Shown here: positions 26,576-35,536 of the stretch, piece by piece
Layout of the letters: every line of letters starts with the position of its first letter
Numbering within the stretch: position 1 is the first letter of the stretch
Source: an uncultured Lactobacillus sp.
Lineage (GTDB): Bacteria; Bacillota; Bacilli; Lactobacillales; Lactobacillaceae
Direction of reading: 5' to 3'
NCBI GenBank assembly: GCA_910589675.1
Contig: CAJUTO010000006.1
Coordinates: 1 to 64,000 of the forward strand
DNA length: 64,000 nt
The notes under the pieces: model-generated
Seen by the model: only the letters and a program-made list of their open reading frames with translations
Databases searched by the model: none
Told to the model about the DNA's origin: nothing
Translations under genes and position numbers: made by a program

Positions 26576-27598
26576 ATGGATCTATTGAAACCTAATGAAC
26601 GAATTGATTATATGTACAATGATGACCTACAAATCATCCAAGAAAAAGATGCGTTTTCTTTTTCTTTAGATACGCTTCTTCTTGGATATTTTGCGCAAAA
26701 TAAAATACATGATAATTATAAAGTTGTTGATTTATGTAGTGGTAATGGGGCTGCTAGTATCTACATGTCCTATTTTAACCGGGCACATTATGATGCGGTG
26801 GAGATTCAAAAAGAAATAGCTGATCAGGCAAGACGAAGTATTAAATTGAATAAATTAGAAAATCGGATAGAAGTCCATTGTCTGAATGCATTAGATGCCG
26901 CGAAAAAATTAGGTAAAGATAAGTATGATGTAGTTGTTGTTAATCCTCCTTATTTCAAAGTTCCTAAAGGTCATATTGTTAATCCGGATGAAAAAAAGGC
27001 CTTAGCAAGACATGAACTAGCAATTAACCTTGAGCAAATAATTAAAGTATCAAGTGATATGCTGAAGATGAAAGGCAAAATGTTTATGGTTCATCGGCCT
27101 GAGCGTTTGGGGGAAATTATGCACTATTGCTTAGAAAATCAACTGAGTGTAAAGTGGGTGCAACCATTTGTCTCTAAGAGAGAGGCAGATGCTAATTTAG
27201 TTGTGGTAGAAGCAATTAGAAATACTGCGAGTGATGGTTTAGTTTTGAGGGATGCCATTGTTGTTCATAATCAAGACGGATCCTTTACACCTGAAATAAA
27301 AAAAGTTATCGCTGAAAATAAGGAAGAAGGGCCTAAAAAAGAAAAATATTATTTTTACTGCTTATTGTGTAATGATGGAAGTTTCTATGGTGGTTTTACA
27401 AATGACTTAGCTCATCGATTAAAGATGCACAATGAAGGAAAAGGGGCTAAATACACAAAAACACGTCGACCAGTAAAAATGATTTATCATGAAGAATTTG
27501 ATGATAAACAACTGGCCTTAAAGAGAGAATATTGGTTCAAACACCATTCAAGAAAATGGAAAGAAGAGTTTTTAAAAGAACATAATGTAAAATTTTAA
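26576..27598 (+). CDS. YabB-like tRNA/RNA N6-adenine methyltransferase fused to YazA-like GIY-YIG domain
   Basis: The first 250 or so residues are a SAM methyltransferase of the YabB/TrmN6 type: DLCSGNGAASIYMS is the SAM motif and VVVNPPY the N6-methylation motif. Relatives methylate A37 of tRNA-Val. Residues about 257-340 form a separate GIY-YIG domain like YazA: YYFYCLLCNDGSFYGGFTND, then HNEGKGAKYTKTRRPV. In Bacillus yabB and yazA are adjacent separate genes; here they are one frame with no stop. The joint is continuous and charged (ENKEEGPKKEK). What the nuclease-like half does is unknown. Confidence 0.88.
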   Translation: MDLLKPNERIDYMYNDDLQIIQEKDAFSFSLDTLLLGYFAQNKIHDNYKVVDLCSGNGAASIYMSYFNRAHYDAVEIQKEIADQARRSIKLNKLENRIEVHCLNALDAAKKLGKDKYDVVVVNPPYFKVPKGHIVNPDEKKALARHELAINLEQIIKVSSDMLKMKGKMFMVHRPERLGEIMHYCLENQLSVKWVQPFVSKREADANLVVVEAIRNTASDGLVLRDAIVVHNQDGSFTPEIKKVIAENKEEGPKKEKYYFYCLLCNDGSFYGGFTNDLAHRLKMHNEGKGAKYTKTRRPVKMIYHEEFDDKQLALKREYWFKHHSRKWKEEFLKEHNVKF

Positions 27599-27627
27599 TT
27601 GCATTTATAAAATTAATTAGTTACAAT
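27599..27627 (+). promoter_or_regulatory. rpsB promoter
   Basis: TTGCAT (27599-27604) and TACAAT (27622-27627) have a 17-base spacer. The -35 begins directly after the preceding stop codon. Transcription would start near 27634, giving a leader of about 118 bases. Confidence 0.75.
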
Positions 27628-27633
27628 GTTCAA

Positions 27634-27751
27634 GTATGCGTTTCGCATATTAAATTTATATCACATCAAGAGCGATTAAATTCCTAGGTGCCATTTATTG
27701 GTCAGAATTTAATACGACCTCTTGAGAGGAATTAACCAGGAGGAATTTTTT
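27634..27751 (+). promoter_or_regulatory. Structured rpsB leader
   Basis: A small hairpin TATGCG-TTT-CGCATA (27635-27649) is followed by a long stem. CAAGAG (27667-27672), CG, and ATTAAATTC (27675-27683) pair with GAATTTAAT (27705-27713), CG (27715-27716) and CTCTTG (27719-27724), with only small bulges. The AGGAGG site lies 14 bases beyond. Position suggests feedback control by S2, as for other ribosomal protein leaders; the regulator is inferred. Confidence 0.65.
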
Positions 27752-28537
27752 ATGACAGTTGTTACTATGAAGCAATTGCTTGAAGCAGGTGTCCACTTTG
27801 GTCACCAAACTAGAAGATGGGATCCAAAGATGGCTCCTTACATTTTCACTCAAAGAAACGGAATCTACATCATTGACTTACAAAAGACTATTAAGATGTT
27901 AGATGACGCTTACAACTACGTTAAGGCAGTTGCTCAAGACGGTGGCGTATTCTTGTTTGTTGGTACTAAGAAACAAGCACAAGACGCTGTTAAAGAAGAA
28001 GCTACACGTGCAGGTCAATACTACGTTAACCAACGTTGGTTAGGTGGTACTTTGACTAACTGGACTACTATCCAAAGCCGTGTTAAGAGATTAAAGGAAT
28101 TAAAGCAAATGTCAGAAGATGGCACTTTCGACGTATTACCAAAGAAGGAAGTTGCACTTTTGACTAAGGAAATGGAAAAACTTGAAAGATTCTTAGGTGG
28201 TATTGAAGATATGCCAAGAATCCCAGATGTTATGTTTGTTGTTGATCCTAAGAAAGAAAAGATCGCTGTTCACGAAGCAAACATTTTAGGTATCCCTGTA
28301 GTAGCTATGGTTGATACTAACACTGATCCAGATCCAATCGACGTTGTTATTCCAGCAAACGATGACGCAATTCGTGCAATTCGTTTGATTTCAGGTGCTA
28401 TGGCTGATGCAATTATCGAAGGTAAGCAAGGCCAAGATGACAGCGAAGATGTTGAAAAAGAAATGGCTGATAAAGCAGCAGCTGAAGACGATGAAGAAGA
28501 ATCCATCGAAGTAGTTGTTGAAAAATCAGAAGACTAA
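27752..28537 (+). CDS. rpsB: 30S ribosomal protein S2
   Basis: This 261-residue protein of the small subunit begins [20 protein letters not shown], a diagnostic pattern, and carries WLGGTLTNW and PDVMFVVDP. The last 30 residues are acidic. The ATG at 27752 has AGGAGG at 27738-27743; ten upstream in-frame codons are part of the leader. It forms the usual pair with tsf. Confidence 0.97.
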   Translation: MTVVTMKQLLEAGVHFGHQTRRWDPKMAPYIFTQRNGIYIIDLQKTIKMLDDAYNYVKAVAQDGGVFLFVGTKKQAQDAVKEEATRAGQYYVNQRWLGGTLTNWTTIQSRVKRLKELKQMSEDGTFDVLPKKEVALLTKEMEKLERFLGGIEDMPRIPDVMFVVDPKKEKIAVHEANILGIPVVAMVDTNTDPDPIDVVIPANDDAIRAIRLISGAMADAIIEGKQGQDDSEDVEKEMADKAAAEDDEEESIEVVVEKSED

Positions 28538-28574
28538 TTTGTTTTTACTGTTAGTTCTGTAGGAGGACATATTA

Positions 28575-29600
28575 ATGGCAAAAATTACTGCTCAATTAGT
28601 TAAAGAATTACGTGAACGTACTGGTGCTGGTGTTATGGATGCCAAGAAAGCATTAGTAGAAGTTGACGGTGACATGGATAAGGCAGTTCAATACCTTCGT
28701 GATAAAGGTATGGCAAAGGCTGCTAAGAAAGCTGACCGTGTTGCAGCTGAAGGTTTAACTGGCGTTTACGTTGATGGTAATGTTGCAGCTATTACTGAAG
28801 TTAACTCAGAAACTGACTTCGTTTCTTCAAACGATAAGTTTGTTAAATTAGTTAATGAAGCTACTAAAACTATTGCTGAAGGTAAACCTGCTGACATGGA
28901 AGCAGCTGAAGAATTAAAGATGGCTGATGGTACTACTTTGGGTCAGTCATTCGTAGATGCAACTGCTACTATTGGTGAAAAGATCGTCTTACGTCGTTTC
29001 GCTTTAGAAGAAAAAACTGATGACCAAGAATTTGGTGCATACCAACACAATGGTGGCCAAATTGGTGTTATCACTGTTTTAGAAGGTGCTGATGCAGCTA
29101 CTGCTAAGCATTTAGCTATGCACATTGCTGCTATGAGTCCTAAAGTTATCTCACCTGATGAATTAGATGATGAATTCATCACTGATCAATTAGCTGTTAT
29201 GAACCACAAGATTGATCAAGATAACGAAAGTCGTGCTTTGGTAAACAAGAAGCCATTACCACACCTTGTTTATGGTTCAGAAAAACAATTAAGCGATGAT
29301 GTTTTAGCTAAAGCTAAAGAAGACATTAAGGCTGAACTTAAAGAAGAAGGTAAGCCTGAAAAGATTTGGGATAAGATTATTCCTGGTAAGATGCAACGCT
29401 TTATTGATGATAATACTCAAGTTGATAAGCAATTTGCAGTTTTATCACAAAACTACATTATGGACGACAGCAAGACTGTTGGCGAATTCTTGAAGGAAAA
29501 GGGAGCTAAGTTAGTTGCTTTCCAACGTTACGAAGTTGGCGAAGGTATTGAAAAGAAGCAAGAAGACTTTGCTGCCGAAGTACGTGAACAAATGAAGTAA
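28575..29600 (+). CDS. tsf: Elongation factor Ts
   Basis: EF-Ts exchanges GDP on EF-Tu. The N-terminal UBA-like segment [21 protein letters not shown] and the core motif [15 protein letters not shown] are diagnostic. At 341 residues it is longer than the 290 of many relatives, in the region after [21 protein letters not shown]. It follows rpsB after 37 bases with a TAGGAGGA site, and ends in a terminator. Confidence 0.96.
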   Translation: MAKITAQLVKELRERTGAGVMDAKKALVEVDGDMDKAVQYLRDKGMAKAAKKADRVAAEGLTGVYVDGNVAAITEVNSETDFVSSNDKFVKLVNEATKTIAEGKPADMEAAEELKMADGTTLGQSFVDATATIGEKIVLRRFALEEKTDDQEFGAYQHNGGQIGVITVLEGADAATAKHLAMHIAAMSPKVISPDELDDEFITDQLAVMNHKIDQDNESRALVNKKPLPHLVYGSEKQLSDDVLAKAKEDIKAELKEEGKPEKIWDKIIPGKMQRFIDDNTQVDKQFAVLSQNYIMDDSKTVGEFLKEKGAKLVAFQRYEVGEGIEKKQEDFAAEVREQMK

Positions 29601-29615
29601 TTATTTACTTAAAAA

Positions 29616-29649
29616 TGGGAGTAACGCTTAGGCGTTGCTCCTTTTTTTC
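29616..29649 (+). terminator. Terminator after tsf
   Basis: GGAGTAACGC (29618-29627) pairs with GCGTTGCTCC (29632-29641), one pair being a wobble, and T7 follows. Confidence 0.9.
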
Positions 29650-29674
29650 GGTATAATATATTGCAGTGATTTTA

Positions 29675-29683
29675 TGGTAAAAT
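29675..29683 (+). promoter_or_regulatory. Candidate pyrH promoter
   Basis: TGGTAAAAT is an extended -10 after the tsf terminator and 27 bases before pyrH. A second TATAAT at 29652-29657 has no visible -35. Confidence 0.4.
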
Positions 29684-29709
29684 GATAAAAGCAATGAGGA
29701 GGTAAATTT

Positions 29710-30435
29710 ATGAGTCAAGTTAAGTATAAACGTATTATTTTAAAAGTTTCTGGTGAGGCCCTTGCTGGTGAAAAAGGTACTGGTATTAACCCAGAGGTTA
29801 TTAAGCATCTAGCTGAAGAAATTAAGTCTGTTCACGATATGGGTGTTGAAATCGGCATTGTGTGTGGCGGTGGAAACATGTGGCGTGGTGAAACTGGTGC
29901 AAATCTGGGTATGGAAAGAGCTCAGGCAGACTACATGGGAATGTTAGCAACAATTATGAATGGTCTAGCATTACAAGATGGATTAGAAAACTTGGGCGTT
30001 CCAACACGAGTACAAACATCAATTGAAATGCGTCAAATTGCAGAACCTTATATTCGTCGTAAAGCCGTTCGTCATTTAGAAAAGGGCCGTGTTGTTATTT
30101 TTGGTGGTGGTACCGGTAATCCTTACTTCTCAACCGATACTACTGCAGCTTTAAGAGCAGCTGAAATTAATGCAGATGTAATTTTGATGGCTAAAAATGG
30201 AGTTGACGGCGTTTACTCAGCTGATCCTAAAGTTGATCCAAATGCTAAGAAATACTCTGAATTAACTCAACTTGATTTGATTTCAAAGAACTTAAAAGTA
30301 ATGGATAGTACAGCTAGTTCATTGTCTATGGATAATAATATTCCACTAGTTGTCTTTAATGTAAATAAGCCTGGTAACATCAAGAAAGTTGTTATGGGTG
30401 AAAATATTGGTACTGTAATCAAAGGTGATAAATAA
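29710..30435 (+). CDS. pyrH: Uridylate kinase
   Basis: PyrH phosphorylates UMP to UDP. The 241-residue amino-acid-kinase fold shows [12 protein letters not shown] at the start, [13 protein letters not shown], and [14 protein letters not shown] with [13 protein letters not shown] near residue 160. Bacterial enzymes of this type are hexamers controlled by GTP and UTP. The start follows an AGGAGG site. Its stop codon overlaps the start of frr by one base. Confidence 0.96.
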   Translation: MSQVKYKRIILKVSGEALAGEKGTGINPEVIKHLAEEIKSVHDMGVEIGIVCGGGNMWRGETGANLGMERAQADYMGMLATIMNGLALQDGLENLGVPTRVQTSIEMRQIAEPYIRRKAVRHLEKGRVVIFGGGTGNPYFSTDTTAALRAAEINADVILMAKNGVDGVYSADPKVDPNAKKYSELTQLDLISKNLKVMDSTASSLSMDNNIPLVVFNVNKPGNIKKVVMGENIGTVIKGDK

Positions 30436-30992
30436 TGGCTAATGAAGTAATTGAAAAAGCAAAAGATAATATGAAAAAGTCTATCGCTGTATTCCAAAAG
30501 GAATTAGGTGGTATTCGTGCCGGCGTTGCAAATGCAAGCTTATTGGATGGAATTAAGGTTAACTACTACGGTGTTCCAACTCCACTTACACAAATGTCTA
30601 GTGTAAGTATTCCTGAAGCTCGTGTTTTAATGGTAACGCCTTATGATAAATCAACTTTAGATGACATTGAACATGCTATCTTAGCTTCTGATCTTGGAAT
30701 TACTCCAGCTAATGATGGTACTGTAATTAGAATTGTTATTCCGCAATTAACTGGTGAACGTCGTCAAGAAATTGCTAAGCAAGTAGGCAAGCTTGCTGAA
30801 AAAGGTAAGATTGCTGTACGTAATGTTCGTCGAGATGCAATGGATACTTTAAAGCGTCAAGAAAAAGATGGCGATATTACTGAAGATGAACAACGTAGTT
30901 TAGAAAAACAAGTTCAAAAAGTAACTGATGATGCTACTAAAGAAATTGATAAATTAGCAGATCAAAAGAGTCAAGAAATTACTCAGGGTTAG
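30435..30992 (+). CDS. frr: Ribosome recycling factor
   Basis: RRF splits the ribosome after termination together with EF-G. The 185-residue protein shows the three-helix-bundle signatures [18 protein letters not shown] and [14 protein letters not shown] plus [13 protein letters not shown]. The ATG overlaps the pyrH stop, so expression is coupled. Confidence 0.96.
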   Translation: MANEVIEKAKDNMKKSIAVFQKELGGIRAGVANASLLDGIKVNYYGVPTPLTQMSSVSIPEARVLMVTPYDKSTLDDIEHAILASDLGITPANDGTVIRIVIPQLTGERRQEIAKQVGKLAEKGKIAVRNVRRDAMDTLKRQEKDGDITEDEQRSLEKQVQKVTDDATKEIDKLADQKSQEITQG

Positions 30993-31010
30993 TTTAGGAC
31001 TTGATAAGAT

Positions 31011-31730
31011 ATGTCAGAATCAAAAAAACCACTTAATCATTTAGCCATAATTATGGATGGAAATGGTAGATGGGCAAAAAAAAGACATTTACCACGTTTT
31101 GTCGGACATCGTCATGGTATGGATAATATTCGAAATATTGCTCTTGCCGCCAATAAATTAGGAATAAAAGTTTTAACACTTTATGCTTTTTCAACTGAAA
31201 ATTGGGCTCGTCCGACTGACGAAGTAAACTATTTGATGCGTTTACCAATTGACTTTTTTGATAAGTTTATGCCGGAACTAATGGAAAATAACGTTCGGGT
31301 TAATATCATGGGATTTGTAGATGAATTACCTGAGAAGACATATTTAGTAACCCAAAAAGCCATGGCAGAAACAGCTAATAATACAGGAATGGTATTGAAT
31401 TTTGCCTTTAACTATGGATCGCGTAGAGAAATAACGGCTGGAGTACAAGAAATTGCTCGTAAGGTAAAAGTCGGGGAAATTGATATTGATGATATTAGTG
31501 AAAAAATGGTCTCAGATCATTTGCTGACTCATTCTTTAGCTCCATATGAAGATCCTGATTTATTAATTAGAACATCTGGAGAAGAACGTTTATCAAATTT
31601 CTTATTGTGGCAAATGGCCTATACTGAATTTAGTTTTTCAGATAAATTATGGCCAGATTTTGATAAAACTGATTTAGAAGAATTAGTTAAAGATTATCAA
31701 GGACGTAATCGTCGTTTTGGAAAAGTATAA
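31011..31730 (+). CDS. uppS: Undecaprenyl diphosphate synthase
   Basis: This 239-residue cis-prenyltransferase makes the C55 lipid carrier for cell-wall synthesis. The catalytic block [16 protein letters not shown] near residues 9-24 contains the key aspartate, and the C-terminal motifs [19 protein letters not shown] and TEFSF follow. It follows frr after 18 bases and precedes cdsA. Confidence 0.96.
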   Translation: MSESKKPLNHLAIIMDGNGRWAKKRHLPRFVGHRHGMDNIRNIALAANKLGIKVLTLYAFSTENWARPTDEVNYLMRLPIDFFDKFMPELMENNVRVNIMGFVDELPEKTYLVTQKAMAETANNTGMVLNFAFNYGSRREITAGVQEIARKVKVGEIDIDDISEKMVSDHLLTHSLAPYEDPDLLIRTSGEERLSNFLLWQMAYTEFSFSDKLWPDFDKTDLEELVKDYQGRNRRFGKV

Positions 31731-31756
31731 TTTTAATTAGAACTGTAGAATTTTAA

Positions 31757-32548
31757 ATGAAACAACGTGTAATAACAGCTATTGTAGCTTTAATTTTATT
31801 TATTCCGATTGTTTTAATGGGCGGCATTTGGATTGATGTCCTAGTTTGTGCGTTTGCAGCAGTTGGAATTAGCGAAATTTTTATTATGAAGAAGCAAATT
31901 ATTGTTTCTTGGGATTTTATCTTGGCCTTATTAGCAACCTTGACTATGGCAGTCCCCGATTCATTCTTTAAATTTTTACCTGCGTTTTTAAATAAGTATG
32001 ATATTTTTTATATCTTCGTAATGTTGATGCTCGTAAGAACGGTTTTGTCTAAGAATAAGGTTACATTTGATGATGCCGGAGTTTATACTTTGGCTGCCTT
32101 ATACATCGGAACTGGCTTTCACTTCATGGCCGCTATTAGAAATGCCCATCTTGGATTAGCAATTTTAGGCTATGTATTTGCAGTTGTTTGGTCAACGGAT
32201 ATTGCAGCGTATATGGTGGGACGTAAGATTGGAAAGCATAAATTATGGCCAGTTATTAGTCCTAATAAAACATGGGAAGGATCTATTGGAGCAGTAATTT
32301 GTGCAGTAATTATCGCAGCAATTTATGTTACCTTAGTTCCTACTGGTAGGAATAATGCTATGATGATTGTTCTAGCCTTCTTCTTATCAATTGTTGGTCA
32401 GATGGGAGATTTAGTTGAATCAGCTTATAAACGCTTTTATGGTGTGAAAGATTCAGGTAAAATCTTGCCTGGTCATGGAGGAATTTTAGATCGATTTGAT
32501 AGCATGCTTTTCGTTTTACCTGTTGTTGCATTTATGGGTATTTTATAG
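31757..32548 (+). CDS. cdsA: Phosphatidate cytidylyltransferase
   Basis: CdsA makes CDP-diacylglycerol from phosphatidic acid and CTP in the membrane. The 263-residue protein has about eight hydrophobic helices. The family signature runs from KRFYGVKDSGKILPGHGG to ILDRFDS at about residues 220-245. It stands between uppS and rseP, the standard order, and supplies precursors to enzymes such as Cls. Confidence 0.95.
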   Translation: MKQRVITAIVALILFIPIVLMGGIWIDVLVCAFAAVGISEIFIMKKQIIVSWDFILALLATLTMAVPDSFFKFLPAFLNKYDIFYIFVMLMLVRTVLSKNKVTFDDAGVYTLAALYIGTGFHFMAAIRNAHLGLAILGYVFAVVWSTDIAAYMVGRKIGKHKLWPVISPNKTWEGSIGAVICAVIIAAIYVTLVPTGRNNAMMIVLAFFLSIVGQMGDLVESAYKRFYGVKDSGKILPGHGGILDRFDSMLFVLPVVAFMGIL

Positions 32549-32560
32549 GAGAGCTACTGA

Positions 32561-33817
32561 ATGAAAGGTATTTTAATCTTTCTAGTTGTTTTTGGGATAC
32601 TTGTTTTTGTTCATGAATTTGGACATTTTATTGTTGCAAAAAAGTGCGGTATTTTAGTTCGTGAATTTTCAATTGGTATGGGGCCAAAATTGTTTCAAAA
32701 GATGCGTGCTAAAACCACATATACTATTAGATGGCTTCCTTTAGGGGGATATGTGCGCTTAGCGGGACCTGATGATGCCGCAAAGATTGATCCTGGTACT
32801 ACAGTAGTATTGCAGTTAGATGATCAAAATAAAGTTAAACGAATTGATGCATCAGGATCTCAAATGCCAATTGAAGGAATTCCAGTACAAGTCAATGCCG
32901 CTGATTTAGTAGATGCATTAACTATTCAAGGATATGAAAATGGTGATGAAGATCAGCTAAAAACTTATTCTGTTGATCATGATGCCACGATCATTGAGCA
33001 AAATGGAACTGAATTGTTAATTGCACCCCGAGATACACAATTTCAAGAGGCTAGTGTTGGTAAAAAACTAGCTACTAATTTTGCTGGTCCATTCATGAAT
33101 ATTGTCTTAGGATTTGTTGTATTTATTATTTGGTCATTAGCAGCTCCTGGTGCACCGACTACAACAGTAGGTAGCACTATTGCTCATCAACCTGCTCAAG
33201 TAGCTGGGATCAAAGCTAATGATGAAATTATCGCGATTAATAATAAAAAAATTAGTAATTTCAATCAAATTGCTGCTGAACTAGCTGAAAGTAAAGGTAA
33301 GACTGTTGAAGTAAAGGTAAAAAGAGATAATAAGGTTAAAAATTTCTCCATAAAGCCTAAAGCTAATAAGATAGATGGTCAAAAAGTCTATCAACTTGGT
33401 TTTTATGGAAAGCCTGATAATAGTCTTGGTGCAAAAATTAGCCGTGGATGGAATACAAGTATTAGTACAACTGGTTTAATCTTTAATGCTGTAGGTAATT
33501 TGTTTAGACATTTTAGTTTGAACAAGCTTTCTGGACCGGTAGGAATTTATTCGCAAACCGTTCAAGTTTCAAACATGGGTTTTACATACTTGCTAGCATT
33601 TTTAGCAATGATTTCTATTAATTTGGGAATTGTAAATTTGATTCCAATCCCTGGATTAGATGGTGGAAAATTATTACTTAACCTGATTCAGCTCATTATT
33701 CGAAAACCAATTCCTGAAGATAAGGAAGCAATTATAGATGTAATCGGTTTTGTCATTCTCTTACTGTTAATTGTTGCAGTAACTGGAAATGATATTTATC
33801 GCTATTTTATTAAGTAA
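32561..33817 (+). CDS. rseP: Site-2 intramembrane metalloprotease RseP/RasP
   Basis: This 418-residue membrane protease cleaves anti-sigma factors and leftover signal peptides inside the bilayer. The zinc motif is HEFGHF near residues 18-23, and the third ligand lies in LIPIPGLDGGKLL near residue 360. A PDZ domain occupies about residues 205-285. A GGAGAG site precedes the ATG. Confidence 0.94.
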   Translation: MKGILIFLVVFGILVFVHEFGHFIVAKKCGILVREFSIGMGPKLFQKMRAKTTYTIRWLPLGGYVRLAGPDDAAKIDPGTTVVLQLDDQNKVKRIDASGSQMPIEGIPVQVNAADLVDALTIQGYENGDEDQLKTYSVDHDATIIEQNGTELLIAPRDTQFQEASVGKKLATNFAGPFMNIVLGFVVFIIWSLAAPGAPTTTVGSTIAHQPAQVAGIKANDEIIAINNKKISNFNQIAAELAESKGKTVEVKVKRDNKVKNFSIKPKANKIDGQKVYQLGFYGKPDNSLGAKISRGWNTSISTTGLIFNAVGNLFRHFSLNKLSGPVGIYSQTVQVSNMGFTYLLAFLAMISINLGIVNLIPIPGLDGGKLLLNLIQLIIRKPIPEDKEAIIDVIGFVILLLLIVAVTGNDIYRYFIK

Positions 33818-33833
33818 ATTTTTGGAGGAATAA

Positions 33834-35531
33834 ATGCGTCAATCAAAATTTTTTATGCCAACGTTAAAAGAGGCACCTTCTGATGCTGTAGCAAAAAGTC
33901 ACCAATTAATGCTTAGAGGTGGCTATATCCGTCAAGTAACTGCCGGGGTTTATGCATACTTACCTTTGGGTTACCGCGTCCTACGCAAGGCAGAAAATAT
34001 TATTGAAGAAGAAATGGATAATATTAATGTACCTGAAATGATCATGCCTCATCTCTTGCCTGCAACCCTTTGGCAAGAATCTGGTCGTTATAAAAAATAT
34101 GGCGCAGAAATGTTTAAGCTTCAAGACCGACATGGACGTGAAAGTTTGCTTGGACCAACACATGAGGAAACCTTCACCGAAATTGTTGCTAAGAACTTAA
34201 AGAGTTACAAGCAAATGCCACTTGCTCTATATCAAATTCAAACTAAATTCCGTGATGAAAATCGTCCACGTTTCGGTTTGCTCCGTGGTAGAGAATTTGT
34301 CATGTTAGATGGCTACAGCTTTGCAGCAACTCGTGAACAATTAGATGAACAATTCGATGATCAAAAATCCGCATATTTAAAGATCTTTAATCGTGCTGGT
34401 GTTACTGTTCACCCTGTTATTGCAGATTCAGGTACAATGGGTGGAAAGAACTCAACTGAATTTCAAGCTCCTGCTGCAATTGGTGAAGATACAATTGCTA
34501 CTAATGAAAAAGGCACTTACGCTGCTAACCTTGAAATGGCTAAAAGTATTGATACTTTTAAACAAGAGCCAGAAGAAGCAAAAGAATTAGCTAAAGTAGC
34601 CACTCCAGGAATGGATACAATTGAAAAGCTAGCTGATTTTCTTAAAGTTCCTTCAACTAGAATTGTTAAGAGTATCTTGTACATTGCAGATGACCAAAAA
34701 GTTTTGGTTCTCATCCGTGGTGATAAGGAAATTAACGAAGTTAAATTAGGCCATATCTTAGATGCAGACGAAGTTAGAACTGCAAATGCTGATGAATTAG
34801 TAGAAATTACTGGTTCAGAAAAGGGCGGCGTTGGACCAATCAATGCTGACTGGGCTGATAAGATTATTGCGGATGAAACAGTCAAAGATTTGTACAATGT
34901 AGTTGTAGGTGCAAATGAAACCGACTATCAATATCAAAACGCTAATTTAGATCGCGACTTTAAAGTTGACGAATTTGCGGATATTCGTACGGCAAACGAA
35001 GGAGAACCAGATCCAGTTGATCATTTACCATTGAAATTTACTACTAGTATTGAAGTTGGTCATATCTTTAAATTAGGTACTTACTATACTGATACTATGG
35101 GTGCTGATTTCTTAGATAATAATGGTAAAGCTAAGCCAGTAATCATGGGCTCCTATGGAGTTGGGGTAACCAGAATGCTGTCAGCTGCAGTTGAACAACA
35201 CTTAACTGAAAATGGAATCGCATGGCCAAAAGAAATTGCTCCATTTGCCATTCATTTAATTCAAATGAAAATGAAGGATGAAACTCAAACTGAATTAGCT
35301 GAAAAACTTGAAAAAGAACTTTCAGCCAAGTATGATGTTTTATACGATGATAGAAATGAACGACCAGGTGTTAAATTTAATGATGCTGACTTAGTCGGAG
35401 CACCATTAAGAATTACAATCGGTCGAAAAGCAAAAGATGGTATTGTAGAAGTAAAGCGTCCAATGGATGAAAAGGCTACTGAAGTTAATATTTCTGATTT
35501 GGATGCTGTGATTACAAAAGAGTTAGGATAA
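33834..35531 (+). CDS. proS: Prolyl-tRNA synthetase
   Basis: This 565-residue class II synthetase charges tRNA-Pro. Motif 2 is seen as QTKFRDENRPRFGLLRGREFVMLDGYSF (in parts), with the catalytic start LMLRGGYIRQVTAGVYAYLPLG. An editing (INS) domain that clears Ala-tRNA-Pro lies at about residues 225-385, as in the long bacterial type. The C-terminal anticodon domain ends the protein. A GGAGGA site precedes the ATG. Confidence 0.96.
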   Translation: MRQSKFFMPTLKEAPSDAVAKSHQLMLRGGYIRQVTAGVYAYLPLGYRVLRKAENIIEEEMDNINVPEMIMPHLLPATLWQESGRYKKYGAEMFKLQDRHGRESLLGPTHEETFTEIVAKNLKSYKQMPLALYQIQTKFRDENRPRFGLLRGREFVMLDGYSFAATREQLDEQFDDQKSAYLKIFNRAGVTVHPVIADSGTMGGKNSTEFQAPAAIGEDTIATNEKGTYAANLEMAKSIDTFKQEPEEAKELAKVATPGMDTIEKLADFLKVPSTRIVKSILYIADDQKVLVLIRGDKEINEVKLGHILDADEVRTANADELVEITGSEKGGVGPINADWADKIIADETVKDLYNVVVGANETDYQYQNANLDRDFKVDEFADIRTANEGEPDPVDHLPLKFTTSIEVGHIFKLGTYYTDTMGADFLDNNGKAKPVIMGSYGVGVTRMLSAAVEQHLTENGIAWPKEIAPFAIHLIQMKMKDETQTELAEKLEKELSAKYDVLYDDRNERPGVKFNDADLVGAPLRITIGRKAKDGIVEVKRPMDEKATEVNISDLDAVITKELG

Positions 35532-35536
35532 TTTTT

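Noticed and set aside
34517..34897. Minus-strand ORF of 126 codons within proS
   Set aside because: Antisense to the ProS editing domain; serine-rich composition is a by-product of the coding strand.
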